Assembly (NCBI GenBank): GCA_963921335.3
Contig: CAWUFC020000002.1
Span: 248,001 to 312,000, forward strand
Length of the DNA: 64,000 nt
From: CAWUFC02 sp963921335
GTDB lineage: Bacteria; Pseudomonadota; Gammaproteobacteria; Pseudomonadales; Halieaceae
Direction of reading: 5' to 3'
Below the pieces are notes generated by a model. That model did no database searches, was not told the origin of the DNA, and worked only from the letters and a program-made list of their open reading frames with translations. Shown piece by piece: positions 37,937 to 47,380 of the stretch. Made by a program: the position numbers and the translations under genes. How positions within the stretch are numbered: position 1 is the stretch's first letter; every line of letters begins with the position of its first letter.

Positions 37937-38899
37937 GTGAATACCGAACAGCAGCGCATACAAGCACTCGGCGACTGGCTAGGCGGCCAGATTATCGGTC
38001 AGGAACATCTGGTGCAGCGCCTGTTACTGGCCCTGCTCTCTGACGGCCACTTGCTGGTTGAAGGCGCGCCCGGCCTGGCTAAAACAAGAGCCATTAAGTG
38101 CCTCTCTGGCGGAATCGAAGGCAGTTTTCATCGTATTCAGTTTACTCCCGACCTGCTGCCGGGCGATATCACCGGCACCGAGATCTATCGACCTCAGCAG
38201 GAACAGTTTCACTTTCAGCAGGGCCCGATATTCAACCACCTGATTCTCGCCGATGAAATCAACCGCGCCCCGGCCAAAGTTCAATCTGCGCTGCTCGAAG
38301 CCATGGCAGAACGTCAGGTCAGTGTCGGGGCCCAAACCTACCCTCTACCGGAGCTGTTTCTGGTAATGGCCACCCAAAACCCGATAGAACAGGAAGGTAC
38401 CTATCCGTTACCAGAGGCGCAGCTCGATCGCTTCCTGCTGCATGTTCAGGTCCCTTACCCCAACGCCGCTGCCGAAGCAGAAATTCTGCGCTTAACGCGC
38501 GCCGAGGCGCAGCCTCAACAGGCCGACCGTCCGGAGCCTGTTCCCGAACAACTGGTCCTGGCTGCAAGGCAGCAGATACTGGGTCTGCATATGGCGGAGG
38601 CCGTGGAGCGCTATATTGTTGAGCTGATTGTGGGTACCCGGGAGCCTGCCGCATATTCAGGAGAACTGGCCAGATGGCTGGAGTTCGGCGGCAGCCCCAG
38701 GGCAACAATCGCGCTGGACCGCTGTTCTCGCGCCCATGCCTGGCTGCGCGGCAGCGAATTTGTCACGCCTGACGACGTGCAAGAGGTGCTTGGGGATGTT
38801 CTCCGGCACCGACTAATTCTAAGCTTCGAAGCGCAGGCTAATGGCATTAGCACCGATGACGCTATCGGCGAACTCATGAGGGCAGTGCCAGTCGCATGA
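37937..38899 (+). CDS. MoxR-family AAA+ ATPase
   Basis: A 320-aa intact paralogue of the broken gene at 9188. Walker A is GAPGLAKT (43-50), Walker B is LILADEINRA near 102-111, sensor 1 is MATQNPIEQEGTYPLPEAQLDRF, and the lid domain is complete. MoxR proteins act as chaperones for VWA partners. The GTG start has AAGGGG 6 bp upstream. It is first of six overlapping genes (moxR, DUF58, DUF4381, batA, batB, batD). Confidence 0.93.
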   Translation: MNTEQQRIQALGDWLGGQIIGQEHLVQRLLLALLSDGHLLVEGAPGLAKTRAIKCLSGGIEGSFHRIQFTPDLLPGDITGTEIYRPQQEQFHFQQGPIFNHLILADEINRAPAKVQSALLEAMAERQVSVGAQTYPLPELFLVMATQNPIEQEGTYPLPEAQLDRFLLHVQVPYPNAAAEAEILRLTRAEAQPQQADRPEPVPEQLVLAARQQILGLHMAEAVERYIVELIVGTREPAAYSGELARWLEFGGSPRATIALDRCSRAHAWLRGSEFVTPDDVQEVLGDVLRHRLILSFEAQANGISTDDAIGELMRAVPVA

Positions 38900-39837
38900 A
38901 CGCCTGCAGGGGCGCCTACGCCGAACTGCCGCACCTCATACAACAGCGGCACAGCGGCGAACAGCTCAGCCTGGTGCGCAAGAGCCGTGCACTGAGTCTG
39001 TTGAGCGGATCCACGCGATCAAATTTCCGCGGCCGCGGCATAGATTTCGAAGAGGTCCGCAGCTACCAGCCCGGTGACGACATACGCACAATCGACTGGC
39101 GCGTGACTGCCCGAACCGGAAGTGCCCACACCAAGATGTTCCGCGAAGAGCGCGAACGCCCGGTACTGATCGCGGTAGATCTGCGTAGCAACATGTTTTT
39201 CGGCAGCAAGCGCTGTCTCAAATCAGTTCTGGCCTGTCACACGGCCGCATTGCTGGGCTGGGCTGCTCTGGCCCAGGGCGATCGAGTTGGCGGCATGATG
39301 TTCAGCGAGACCGACCATCGAGAAGTCCGACCCAAACGCAGCCGTCGCACAGTGCTCAGCTTGCTCAATATGTTGGTTGAAGGCTGTGCTGCCCTGCCCC
39401 TTGAAAAACCGGAACAGGCGCTGGGCTTTGCGGACGCCATGATCGAGTTGCGTCGTATTGCCCGGCCGGGCAGTTCGGTATATATCATCAGTGACTTCGC
39501 GAAATCCATGGAAGCTAGTGCCCAGGACGGCCTGTTCCATCTGACCCGCCATTGTGAGGTGACCGCGCTGCATGTTTCTGATCCGCTTGAGGCGAGCCTG
39601 CCTACTGCTGGCAGCTACCGGGTCACAGATGGCGACGCCACTGCCGACCTGTTTACCGGTGAACGCCAGCTGCAGCAGCGCTACAGTGACGAATACCAAC
39701 AAGGCCTGCTTGATTTGCAGCAGCACTACATGAAGCTGGGTGTACCCCTGATCAAGCTGAGCACGGCCAGTGAGCCACTGGCACAGTTGGAGCCCTACTT
39801 CAGCCAGCGACCGCCAAGCAGGAGCAAGGGACCATGA
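38896..39837 (+). CDS. DUF58 domain-containing protein
   Basis: A 313-aa protein with the DUF58 signature FEEVRSYQPGDDIRTIDWRVTARTG split across residues near 50-75, and a VWA-like C-terminus. No TM segment is evident, unlike the DUF58 at 8179. The ATG overlaps the moxR stop (ATGA). It probably works with the MoxR ATPase and the Bat proteins. Confidence 0.9.
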   Translation: MNACRGAYAELPHLIQQRHSGEQLSLVRKSRALSLLSGSTRSNFRGRGIDFEEVRSYQPGDDIRTIDWRVTARTGSAHTKMFREERERPVLIAVDLRSNMFFGSKRCLKSVLACHTAALLGWAALAQGDRVGGMMFSETDHREVRPKRSRRTVLSLLNMLVEGCAALPLEKPEQALGFADAMIELRRIARPGSSVYIISDFAKSMEASAQDGLFHLTRHCEVTALHVSDPLEASLPTAGSYRVTDGDATADLFTGERQLQQRYSDEYQQGLLDLQQHYMKLGVPLIKLSTASEPLAQLEPYFSQRPPSRSKGP

Positions 39838-40322
39838 ATCCCGCTGATCCACTGGCGCAGCTCAGGGACATTCATCTGCCAGATGCTGTGGGGGTATGGC
39901 CGCCTGCGCCCGGCTGGTGGATATTGGGTGCATTGCTTTTATGCTGTCTTACCGCCGCTGGACTCTGGCTACGGAGGCGCTATCTGCGCGATTTGTTTCG
40001 ACGCCAGGCGCTCAGCTTACTGGAGGAGAGTTTCAAGGTCTGGCAGCAGGATCAGCATCATCAGCACTATCTGGGCGAGGTGAATGCCATTCTCAAGCGT
40101 GTCGCCCTGCTTCGGTTTCCCGACAAGCAAACCGCAGGCCTGAGTGGACAGGCATGGATGGAATTCCTCGATGGCACCGCACCGGACTCAGGCCAAGGCT
40201 TTGCAGGCAGCGCGCTCGCCGAAGGAGCCTATGGAGGCAAGGTAGAACACCATGCGATTGAGCAGGTGCAGCGATTAAGCTCTGCTTGGCTTCGATCGCA
40301 TCGGGAGCAACCTCATGATTGA
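39834..40322 (+). CDS. DUF4381 domain-containing membrane protein
   Basis: 162 aa with one TM segment near 27-45 (WWILGALLLCCLTAAGLW) after a short N-terminal stretch (PLAQLRDIHLPDAVGVWPPA) typical of DUF4381. It is a standing member of aerotolerance (bat) operons, with unknown biochemistry. It overlaps both neighbours. Confidence 0.88.
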   Translation: MNPADPLAQLRDIHLPDAVGVWPPAPGWWILGALLLCCLTAAGLWLRRRYLRDLFRRQALSLLEESFKVWQQDQHHQHYLGEVNAILKRVALLRFPDKQTAGLSGQAWMEFLDGTAPDSGQGFAGSALAEGAYGGKVEHHAIEQVQRLSSAWLRSHREQPHD

Positions 40323-41319
40323 GTTGTTGTGGCCCGCTGCATTCCTGGCACTGCCCCTGCCCTGGCTGGTTTATCGACTGTGGCCCTCCAGTCGCTCGGA
40401 ACAGGCTGCACTGCGTGCACCATTCTTTGAAAGCTGGCAGGCGATGGAACAAACACAGGGTGGCATCCCAGCCCTCAAGCAGTGGTTAAGTCCGTTGCTG
40501 CTGTTCCTGATTTGGCTGGCATTGCTGGCCGCGGTGGCACGTCCGATGATTTACGGTGAGCCCGTCACGCTGCCGGGAGAGGGTCGCGATCTACTGCTGG
40601 CGGTGGACCTCTCGGGCAGCATGCAAATCGAGGACATGCGGCTGGGCAACCAGACCGCCAATCGACTCATGGCTGTCAAGGCAGTAGTGGGCGAATTCGT
40701 CGAACGCCGCCAGGGTGATCGCTTGGGTCTTATCGTCTTTGGCTCCAAAGCTTACCTGCAGGCACCTCTGACTTTCGATACTGCAACCGTAAAACGCTTT
40801 TTGCTGGAATCACAGATTGGCTTTGCGGGACGCGAAACCGCCATCGGTGACGCCGTCGGCTTATCGATCAAGCGATTGCTGGATCGTCCCGCCAGCAGCC
40901 GTGTGCTGATTCTGTTAACTGATGGCGCCAACACCGCGGGCAATATAGAGCCTATAGAAGCAGCGCGTGTCGCCGCCGAACAGGGCATTACTATTTACAC
41001 GGTGGGGATCGGAGCCGACAGCATGACGCGCTCGGGCATTTTTGGAACCAGCTTCGGCGCTCGCACAGTGAATCCCTCTCGCGACCTTGATGAGAAAAGC
41101 CTGCAGACCATTGCCGAGGCGACTGGCGGCCAGTATTTTCGGGCGCGCAACCCCGCCGAGTTGAACGATATCTATCGCCTGCTTGATGAGCTCGAACCCA
41201 TCGACCAGGACGCTGAGACTTTCCGCCCTCAAACCAGCCTGTTTCACTGGCCACTTGCAGCAGCCTTTATTGCCAGTCTTCTGCTCGGCTTGCTGAAAAT
41301 CACCGGATGGCTGCGCTGA
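40315..41319 (+). CDS. batA: BatA-like VWA membrane protein
   Basis: 334 aa: TM near 5-20 and 58-75, a VWA domain with MIDAS D98-x-S100-x-S102 (VDLSGSM) and a distal TDGANTAGN, and a C-terminal TM (FIASLLLGLLKIT). VWA proteins bind ligands through a metal ion. In Bacteroides fragilis, bat genes aid oxygen tolerance; the role in proteobacteria is less clear. Confidence 0.88.
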   Translation: MIELLWPAAFLALPLPWLVYRLWPSSRSEQAALRAPFFESWQAMEQTQGGIPALKQWLSPLLLFLIWLALLAAVARPMIYGEPVTLPGEGRDLLLAVDLSGSMQIEDMRLGNQTANRLMAVKAVVGEFVERRQGDRLGLIVFGSKAYLQAPLTFDTATVKRFLLESQIGFAGRETAIGDAVGLSIKRLLDRPASSRVLILLTDGANTAGNIEPIEAARVAAEQGITIYTVGIGADSMTRSGIFGTSFGARTVNPSRDLDEKSLQTIAEATGGQYFRARNPAELNDIYRLLDELEPIDQDAETFRPQTSLFHWPLAAAFIASLLLGLLKITGWLR

Positions 41320-43127
41320 TGGACGCGCTGCTCAATCTGCACTTTATTAGACCGCTGTGGTTGTGGGCCCTGCTGCCGGCACTGTTACTGTTCCTGCTGC
41401 TGTGGAGAAACACCCGTACCCATCGCGGCTGGAGTGAAATCATTGATCCAGATTTACTGCCGCATTTGCTGGTTAGCGGCCACTCTGAGCAACGCAGCTC
41501 ACCGGTTCGGGCTGTATTATTCGGTTGGATGCTGGCAGTCATTGGCCTGGCCGGCCCCAGCTGGGAAAAGATTCCGCAACCCGTCCAGCAAAAAGATGAT
41601 GCCCTGGTCATCCTGCTCGATCTGAGCCCCTCCATGTTGGCACAGGATCTAAAGCCATCTCGCCTGGAAAGAGCCCGTCGCAAACTCAGGGACCTGATGA
41701 ATCAACGCAGTGAAGGCACCACTGCCCTAATTGCCTACGCGGGTGATGCCCACATTGTGAGTCCGCTCACCGATGACGTGCGCACAATTGCCAACCTGAT
41801 ACCGGCTTTATCCCCCGGCATTATGCCCAGCGCAGGCAGTAATGTGACCGCTGCAGCCAATATGGCCATCGAGTTGTTTCGAGCTGCTGGCCAGCTCTCA
41901 GGCCGCATTCTGCTACTCACTGACGGCATTCGCGAGGATCGTATCGAAGCACTCGAAGATTTGCTGTCCGGCTCTCCCTACACGCTTTCCATTATTGGCA
42001 TTGGCACATCCGAGGGCAGCCCTATCCCAACACTGGGAGGGCAACTGCAAACTGACAGCAGCGGCGCCATTGTGCTCGCGCGACTGGAATCGAAACCGCT
42101 CGATGCGCTGGCAGGCACCCTCGGCGGCGGCTATCAGGATATTGCCCTTGATGACAGTGACCTCAGCGCATTGATCGGCAGCGAAGATCTTTCTTTAGCA
42201 GCCAGCGGCGTCGACGCCCTCGACAGTGAAAGCGCGCTGCGATCTACAGACAGCTGGCTCGACCAGGGCTACTGGCTGGCACTGGCGTGCCTGCCGCTGG
42301 CGCTGGCAGCCTTTCGCCGGGGCTGGGTGTTATGTCTTCCCTTACTCATCATGCTGGCACCAGAACGGGCTTACGCGTTGGAGTGGCGTGACCTCTGGCA
42401 ACGGCCCGATCAACAGGCTAGTCAACTCATGGAGGAAGAACAGTTCAAAGAAGCCGCAGAGCGTTTTGAAAATCCTCAGTGGCGAGCCGCCGCCCAGTAC
42501 CGGGCCGGTGACTATGAGGACTCAGAAAATGGCTTTGCATCAGCCGATACTGCGACCGCCTGGTACAACCGAGGCAACGCACGGGCCAAATCGGGCGATT
42601 TTGAGGCCGCCATCAAAGCCTATAAAGAAGCCCTGAAACGCCAGCCGGACCACGAAGACGCGTTATTTAATAAACAGCTACTTGAACAGCTGCAGGATCA
42701 GGATCAGCAGCAGCAAGAAAATCAGGAACAGCAGGATCAAGAGCAGCAAAATCAAGAACAGGAACAACAGGATCAGCAGGATCAGCAGCAGGAGCAGCAA
42801 CAAGGCGATCAGCAGCAGGATGAACAGCAGAGCGACCAGCAGCAAAGCGATCAGCAACAAAATGAGGAGCAGCAGTCTGGCGAACAAAACTCTGAACGGG
42901 AACAGGAGCAGCAGGAGGAGGAACAGGCAGCTCCCAGCGAGCCTGAACAGCAGCAGGCTGATGCCGAGGCCAGTACTGTGGAAGAAACTGAGCCCGGGGA
43001 TGAGGAGACCGAACGATGGCTGCGACAGGTCCCGGATGATCCCGGCGGGTTACTGCGTAACAAGTTCCGCTACGAATCACAGCAACGTCAGCAACAGGGT
43101 CAGGAGGACACTCGAGATGACTGGTAG
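41307..43127 (+). CDS. batB: BatB-type VWA protein with TPR and Gln-rich tail
   Basis: A 606-aa fusion of BatB and BatC elements. TM near 16-33 and 69-84; VWA MIDAS D105-x-S107-x-S109 (LLDLSPSM); TM near 315-350; TPR repeats near 385-455 (AWYNRGNARAKSGDFEAAIK); then a Gln/Glu/Asp tail of about 100 residues (about 456-555) and a C-terminal WLRQVPDDPGGLLRNKFRYE motif. ATG 41319 (overlapping the batA stop as TGATG) is an alternative start. The tail is low-complexity but keeps frame. Confidence 0.88.
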   Translation: MAALMDALLNLHFIRPLWLWALLPALLLFLLLWRNTRTHRGWSEIIDPDLLPHLLVSGHSEQRSSPVRAVLFGWMLAVIGLAGPSWEKIPQPVQQKDDALVILLDLSPSMLAQDLKPSRLERARRKLRDLMNQRSEGTTALIAYAGDAHIVSPLTDDVRTIANLIPALSPGIMPSAGSNVTAAANMAIELFRAAGQLSGRILLLTDGIREDRIEALEDLLSGSPYTLSIIGIGTSEGSPIPTLGGQLQTDSSGAIVLARLESKPLDALAGTLGGGYQDIALDDSDLSALIGSEDLSLAASGVDALDSESALRSTDSWLDQGYWLALACLPLALAAFRRGWVLCLPLLIMLAPERAYALEWRDLWQRPDQQASQLMEEEQFKEAAERFENPQWRAAAQYRAGDYEDSENGFASADTATAWYNRGNARAKSGDFEAAIKAYKEALKRQPDHEDALFNKQLLEQLQDQDQQQQENQEQQDQEQQNQEQEQQDQQDQQQEQQQGDQQQDEQQSDQQQSDQQQNEEQQSGEQNSEREQEQQEEEQAAPSEPEQQQADAEASTVEETEPGDEETERWLRQVPDDPGGLLRNKFRYESQQRQQQGQEDTRDDW

Positions 43128-44739
43128 GAGCTTTCTGGCTTTAGTGTGGCTGCTCTGCTGGGCGGGCTCCAGCGTAGCCGCTGTCCAGGTGACAGTTGAT
43201 CGCACCGAAATCAGCATTAACGACAGCCTCAACCTGGTTCTGCGCGCCACCGATGGCGAAAACCTCCGCAACACCCGCTACGGTCTGCTGCAGGACTACT
43301 TTGAACTGGGTACGGCCTCCAGGCGCACCAACATCGTGACAAGTCTTGGTAAAACAGAGCGCGTTGAGGAACTAATTATTCCGTTAACGCCAAGGCGTAG
43401 CGGCAAGCTGATCATTCCCAGCCTGAACGTTGATGGCACAGTCACCGACCCCATTGCGATTACTGTCAAAGAGCAGCGCAAGGACGTCTATGCCCGCGAT
43501 TTAGTCTTTCTGGAGGCTGAAGCGAGTAAGAACAGCGTGTATGTGAATGAACAGTTCATACTTACGCTGCGCTACTTTCACGCTATCAGAACCGACAACG
43601 AGAGCCTCACCGGATTTGAAATCCCCAACGCCGAGTACACCCAGCTAAGCAGCAGCACCTACAACACTCGATTAGATGGCATCGCCTACAGGGTCATCGA
43701 AATCCCTTTTGCAGTAGTGCCTGACAGCCCGGGCGAATTGACCATCCCCGCAATAGAAATCAGACTGCGCCAGTTGGAGCGTGCAGCCAGCCTGCTGGAT
43801 ATGGGCAAACGCATGCGACGACGCAGTGAGCCTCTGGCGATAACGGTCAAGCCCATCCCAGCCAACTATCCTAGAAATCACGACTGGCTACCCAGCAGTA
43901 ATCTCACCCTGGAACAGGACTGGTCCGCTGACCCTGCCCATATAAGTGTGGGCGACTCCCTCACCCGCACCCTAACGCTGAGAGCAGCAGGTGTCGATTC
44001 TTCGATGCTGCCCCCGCTGGACACAGCAGCCGTGGAGGGCATCAAGATCTACCCCGATCAGCCCAGCTTTGAGACCGTGAGTGAGCGCGACGGCACCACC
44101 GCGCTGGGTATACACCGAAGCGCCTGGGTTGCTACTGAAGCTGGCTCTTACCGGGTTCCGCCTGTGGAGATTGCATGGTGGAATACCGAAACTGATGAAC
44201 TGAGCTATGCGCGGCTGCCTGCTAGCATGCTTTCAGTCACCGCACCCGCGATCGCGGCTGCCAACACTAGCCCTGTTGAGGTACCCACGGCGCAAACATT
44301 GCCGGCAGAGACCACCGTGCTCACCTCGACGTTCACCTGGCAAGCCATCGCTGTGGCACTGGCCCTGGGCTGGATGCTGACAACGTTTTATTTCCTGCGT
44401 CGAGCACCGACAACCGCTACTGTAACGTCATCACCGCTTCCACAAGCGTCGGCGCAGCAAGGCTGTGACGCATTAATTAAAGCCTGCAAGTCGGGGGATC
44501 CGGAAGCATCGCGACAGGCCTTACTGGCACTGAAACCGGCACTCAGCAACGAGCAATTGGCCGCAAGTGGGCTGCTGCAAGCGACCTTGAAGCTTGATCA
44601 GTATCTTTACGGAACTAGAGCAGACGCCTGGGATGTAGCGGAACTACTGACGGCCGCAAAAAGCTTGCGAAAGCAGATAAAGCCGGCTCGCAAAGACAAG
44701 CACAGTCGCGCCCTGCCCGCCCTCTATAAAAGTCGCTGA
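43117..44739 (+). CDS. batD: BatD-like protein
   Basis: 540 aa: signal peptide (FLALVWLLCWAGSSVAA), several immunoglobulin-like beta domains (VTVDRTEISINDSLNLVL; NSVYVNEQFILTLRYFH), and a C-terminal TM near 405-425 (AIAVALALGWMLTTFYF) with a cytoplasmic tail. The ATG overlaps the batB end by 11 bp. The frame is also open upstream inside the Gln-rich region of batB, but that is an artefact of repetitive codons. It ends one base before the convergent pepN. Confidence 0.88.
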   Translation: MTGRSFLALVWLLCWAGSSVAAVQVTVDRTEISINDSLNLVLRATDGENLRNTRYGLLQDYFELGTASRRTNIVTSLGKTERVEELIIPLTPRRSGKLIIPSLNVDGTVTDPIAITVKEQRKDVYARDLVFLEAEASKNSVYVNEQFILTLRYFHAIRTDNESLTGFEIPNAEYTQLSSSTYNTRLDGIAYRVIEIPFAVVPDSPGELTIPAIEIRLRQLERAASLLDMGKRMRRRSEPLAITVKPIPANYPRNHDWLPSSNLTLEQDWSADPAHISVGDSLTRTLTLRAAGVDSSMLPPLDTAAVEGIKIYPDQPSFETVSERDGTTALGIHRSAWVATEAGSYRVPPVEIAWWNTETDELSYARLPASMLSVTAPAIAAANTSPVEVPTAQTLPAETTVLTSTFTWQAIAVALALGWMLTTFYFLRRAPTTATVTSSPLPQASAQQGCDALIKACKSGDPEASRQALLALKPALSNEQLAASGLLQATLKLDQYLYGTRADAWDVAELLTAAKSLRKQIKPARKDKHSRALPALYKSR

Positions 44740-44740
44740 A

Positions 44741-47359
44741 TCAGGCCAGGCTTTTACTAACGACCTCAAAGACATCGCGAGACAGCTCGCGTTGCGCCAG
44801 GCTTTCCAGCACCGCCTTCATCTGCTCTTGTCCATGGCTGTAGCGCCGCCACCGGGTCAGTGGCGTCAGCAGTCTTGAGGCAATCTGTGGGTTACGGGAA
44901 TCCAGCTCTGCCACAATTTCACCCAACAAGGCATAACCACTGCCATCCGCGGCATGAAACTGCTCCGGGTTGGCCGAACAGAAGGCGCCAATCAGCGAGC
45001 GAATTTTGTTGGGGTTGCCCATATCAAAGTCCGGGTGGTCCATCAGGCCGCGGACCTGCTCAAGCACACCGTCGCGCGGGCGCGTTGCCTGCACCTGCAA
45101 CCACTGATTAACCACGAGCGCTTCATGCTGCCACTGACTGTGAAACGCATCGAGCAGCGGCTGGGCTCTATCCATTGCCGCGTTGTGTACCACACACGTC
45201 AGAGCCGACATCTGATCAGTCATATTGCGAGCTGACTCATACTGCTCTACAGCGAGCTGAATGCCTTCCTCTCCCAGCAAGGACAGGTAAGCCAGGCAAG
45301 TGTTGCGCAGACTGCGATGCGCAATCTGCTCGGCGCTGGCCTGATACGGTTCGTCTATATCAAGGGCCCTGTATCGCGCCAACAGCGCTGGCTGCAAATG
45401 CTGGGCAAGGGCAATGCGCAGTGCCTCGCGGGCTTTAAAAATACTGTGTACGTCAGCCTGCTCTTCCAGTTCAACCAGGTAGCCTACCCCCGGCAGGCGC
45501 ATCATTTCTGCCACCATGGCAGGGTCGAGACTCGTATCGGCAAGCACATCCGAATAGGCCTCAAGCAGCAGCTGATCAACTTCTTCAGCACCCTCGCGCA
45601 GATCCTGCATCACCGCAACCGCCAACTGTTGAGCCGCGTCCCAGCGGCAAAACCCATCCGCATCGCGGCGCATCAACAGTGCAAGCTCTTCGCGCTGGTA
45701 GGGGAATGTCAGCTTGACCGGCGAGGAGAAGCCCCGCAGCAGCGAGGGCACCGGTTTCTCGGGCAGATTTGTAAAAGTAACACTCTGCTCCGCCTCGGTG
45801 ATCTCTATGACCGCCGTGGTATTGTCCTCGACATCGGGATCATCTGCATGGCCCTCAATCTGCAATCGCAGACCACCAGCTTCTCCAACCAGGCCCAACT
45901 CCACAGGGACCACGAAGGGCTCCTTCTGCTCCTGACCCGGCGTGGCCGGACAACTCTGGCTGAAGTGCAAGGTGAAGCGACCACTGTCTTCTTCCCACTC
46001 GGCCTCGACACCGACCCGGGGCGTACCGGCCTGCGCATACCAGCGACGGAATTGCGTTAAGTCACGGCCACTGGCGGCCTCCATCGCATTGACAAAGTCA
46101 TCACAGGTCACTGCCTGGCCATCGTGACGTTCGAAATACAGATCGGAACCGGCGCGAAAGTCTTGCGGGCCTAACAAAATACGCAACATGCGCACCACTT
46201 CTGCGCCCTTCTCGTAAATTGTGACCGTATAAAAGTTGCTGATTTCTATAAAGGAATCCGGCCGTACCGGGTGAGCCATCGGGCCGGCATCTTCCGCAAA
46301 CTGGGCTGTACGCAAGAACGCCACGTCTTCAATACGCTTGACGGTTCTTGAGTTCATATCGGATGAGAACTCCGCATCCCGATAGACGGTAAAGCCCTCT
46401 TTCAGGCTGAGCTGAAACCAGTCCCTGCAGGTAACCCGATTACCCGACCAATTGTGAAAATACTCATGGGCCACCACCGCCTCTACGCGCTGAAAGGCCG
46501 CATCGGTCTGCGTCAGTGGGTTTGCCAGCACACAAGAGGTATTGAAGATATTAAGGCTCTTGTTCTCCATCGCGCCCATATTGAAATCGTCGACAGCAAC
46601 GATATTGAAAATATCCAGATCGTATTCGCGACCAAAAACCTCTTCATCCCAACGCATTGACGCCTTCAGTGACGCCATCGCGTGATCACACTTATCCAGA
46701 TCTTTCTCTTCGACGTAAATACGCAGATCAACACTGCGCCCGCTGCAGGTAGTGAAAGTGTCAGCGATGTGTTCGAGATCGCCCGCCACCAGTGCAAACA
46801 GATAACTGGGTTTAGCGAAGGGGTCGTGCCAAACGGACCAATGACGATCGCCCTCTACCCCGCTGTCCACCTGGTTACCGTTGCTGAGCAATACGGGATA
46901 ACGCTGGCGCTCCGCCTCGATCCTGACGGTATAGGTAGACATCACGTCGGGCCGATCGAGGAAATAAGTGATTTTGCGAAATCCCTCGGCCTCACACTGA
47001 GTACAGAACATGGTCTGCGACTTATATAAACCTTCGAGAGACGTGTTGTCCTGAGGCCGTATGCGCGTGAGCGTCGTCAGCAGAAAGCGATCCGGCACCG
47101 AGGAAACAGTCAGCGTTTCGGAACCGATCTCGTGCTCGGCGTCGCCACCGTCAACTTTGAGCTCTAACAGCTTCAACTCCTGGCCGTGAAGTATCAAAGG
47201 CGCCTTCGCATCAGCGCCTTCGCGGCGCGCCATTTGCAGCTCTGCTTTGACCAGTGCGTGGTCTTCAAACAACTGGAAGTCCAGCCGTGTTTCACTGATT
47301 TCAAAGTCAGCGGGTTGATACTCGCTGCGATAAATCGCTTTGGGTTGTGCGTCTTTCAC
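44741..47359 (-). CDS. pepN: aminopeptidase N
   Basis: An M1 zinc metallopeptidase of 872 aa that trims N-terminal residues of peptides in the cytoplasm. It has NMGAMENKSLNIFN (exopeptidase motif) and HEYFHNWSGNRVTCRDWF with zinc His/His plus the downstream Glu (LKEGF). The length and C-terminal helical domain are those of E. coli-type PepN. GTG start with GGAG 8 bp upstream. Confidence 0.96.
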   Translation of the reverse strand: MKDAQPKAIYRSEYQPADFEISETRLDFQLFEDHALVKAELQMARREGADAKAPLILHGQELKLLELKVDGGDAEHEIGSETLTVSSVPDRFLLTTLTRIRPQDNTSLEGLYKSQTMFCTQCEAEGFRKITYFLDRPDVMSTYTVRIEAERQRYPVLLSNGNQVDSGVEGDRHWSVWHDPFAKPSYLFALVAGDLEHIADTFTTCSGRSVDLRIYVEEKDLDKCDHAMASLKASMRWDEEVFGREYDLDIFNIVAVDDFNMGAMENKSLNIFNTSCVLANPLTQTDAAFQRVEAVVAHEYFHNWSGNRVTCRDWFQLSLKEGFTVYRDAEFSSDMNSRTVKRIEDVAFLRTAQFAEDAGPMAHPVRPDSFIEISNFYTVTIYEKGAEVVRMLRILLGPQDFRAGSDLYFERHDGQAVTCDDFVNAMEAASGRDLTQFRRWYAQAGTPRVGVEAEWEEDSGRFTLHFSQSCPATPGQEQKEPFVVPVELGLVGEAGGLRLQIEGHADDPDVEDNTTAVIEITEAEQSVTFTNLPEKPVPSLLRGFSSPVKLTFPYQREELALLMRRDADGFCRWDAAQQLAVAVMQDLREGAEEVDQLLLEAYSDVLADTSLDPAMVAEMMRLPGVGYLVELEEQADVHSIFKAREALRIALAQHLQPALLARYRALDIDEPYQASAEQIAHRSLRNTCLAYLSLLGEEGIQLAVEQYESARNMTDQMSALTCVVHNAAMDRAQPLLDAFHSQWQHEALVVNQWLQVQATRPRDGVLEQVRGLMDHPDFDMGNPNKIRSLIGAFCSANPEQFHAADGSGYALLGEIVAELDSRNPQIASRLLTPLTRWRRYSHGQEQMKAVLESLAQRELSRDVFEVVSKSLA

Positions 47360-47380
47360 TACTCTGCTCCTGGCTTAAAC

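Noticed and set aside
42682..43116. Upstream extension of the batD frame inside batB
   Set aside because: It is open only because the Gln-rich repeat has few stops in the shifted frame. batD has a good ATG at 43117 and a signal peptide.
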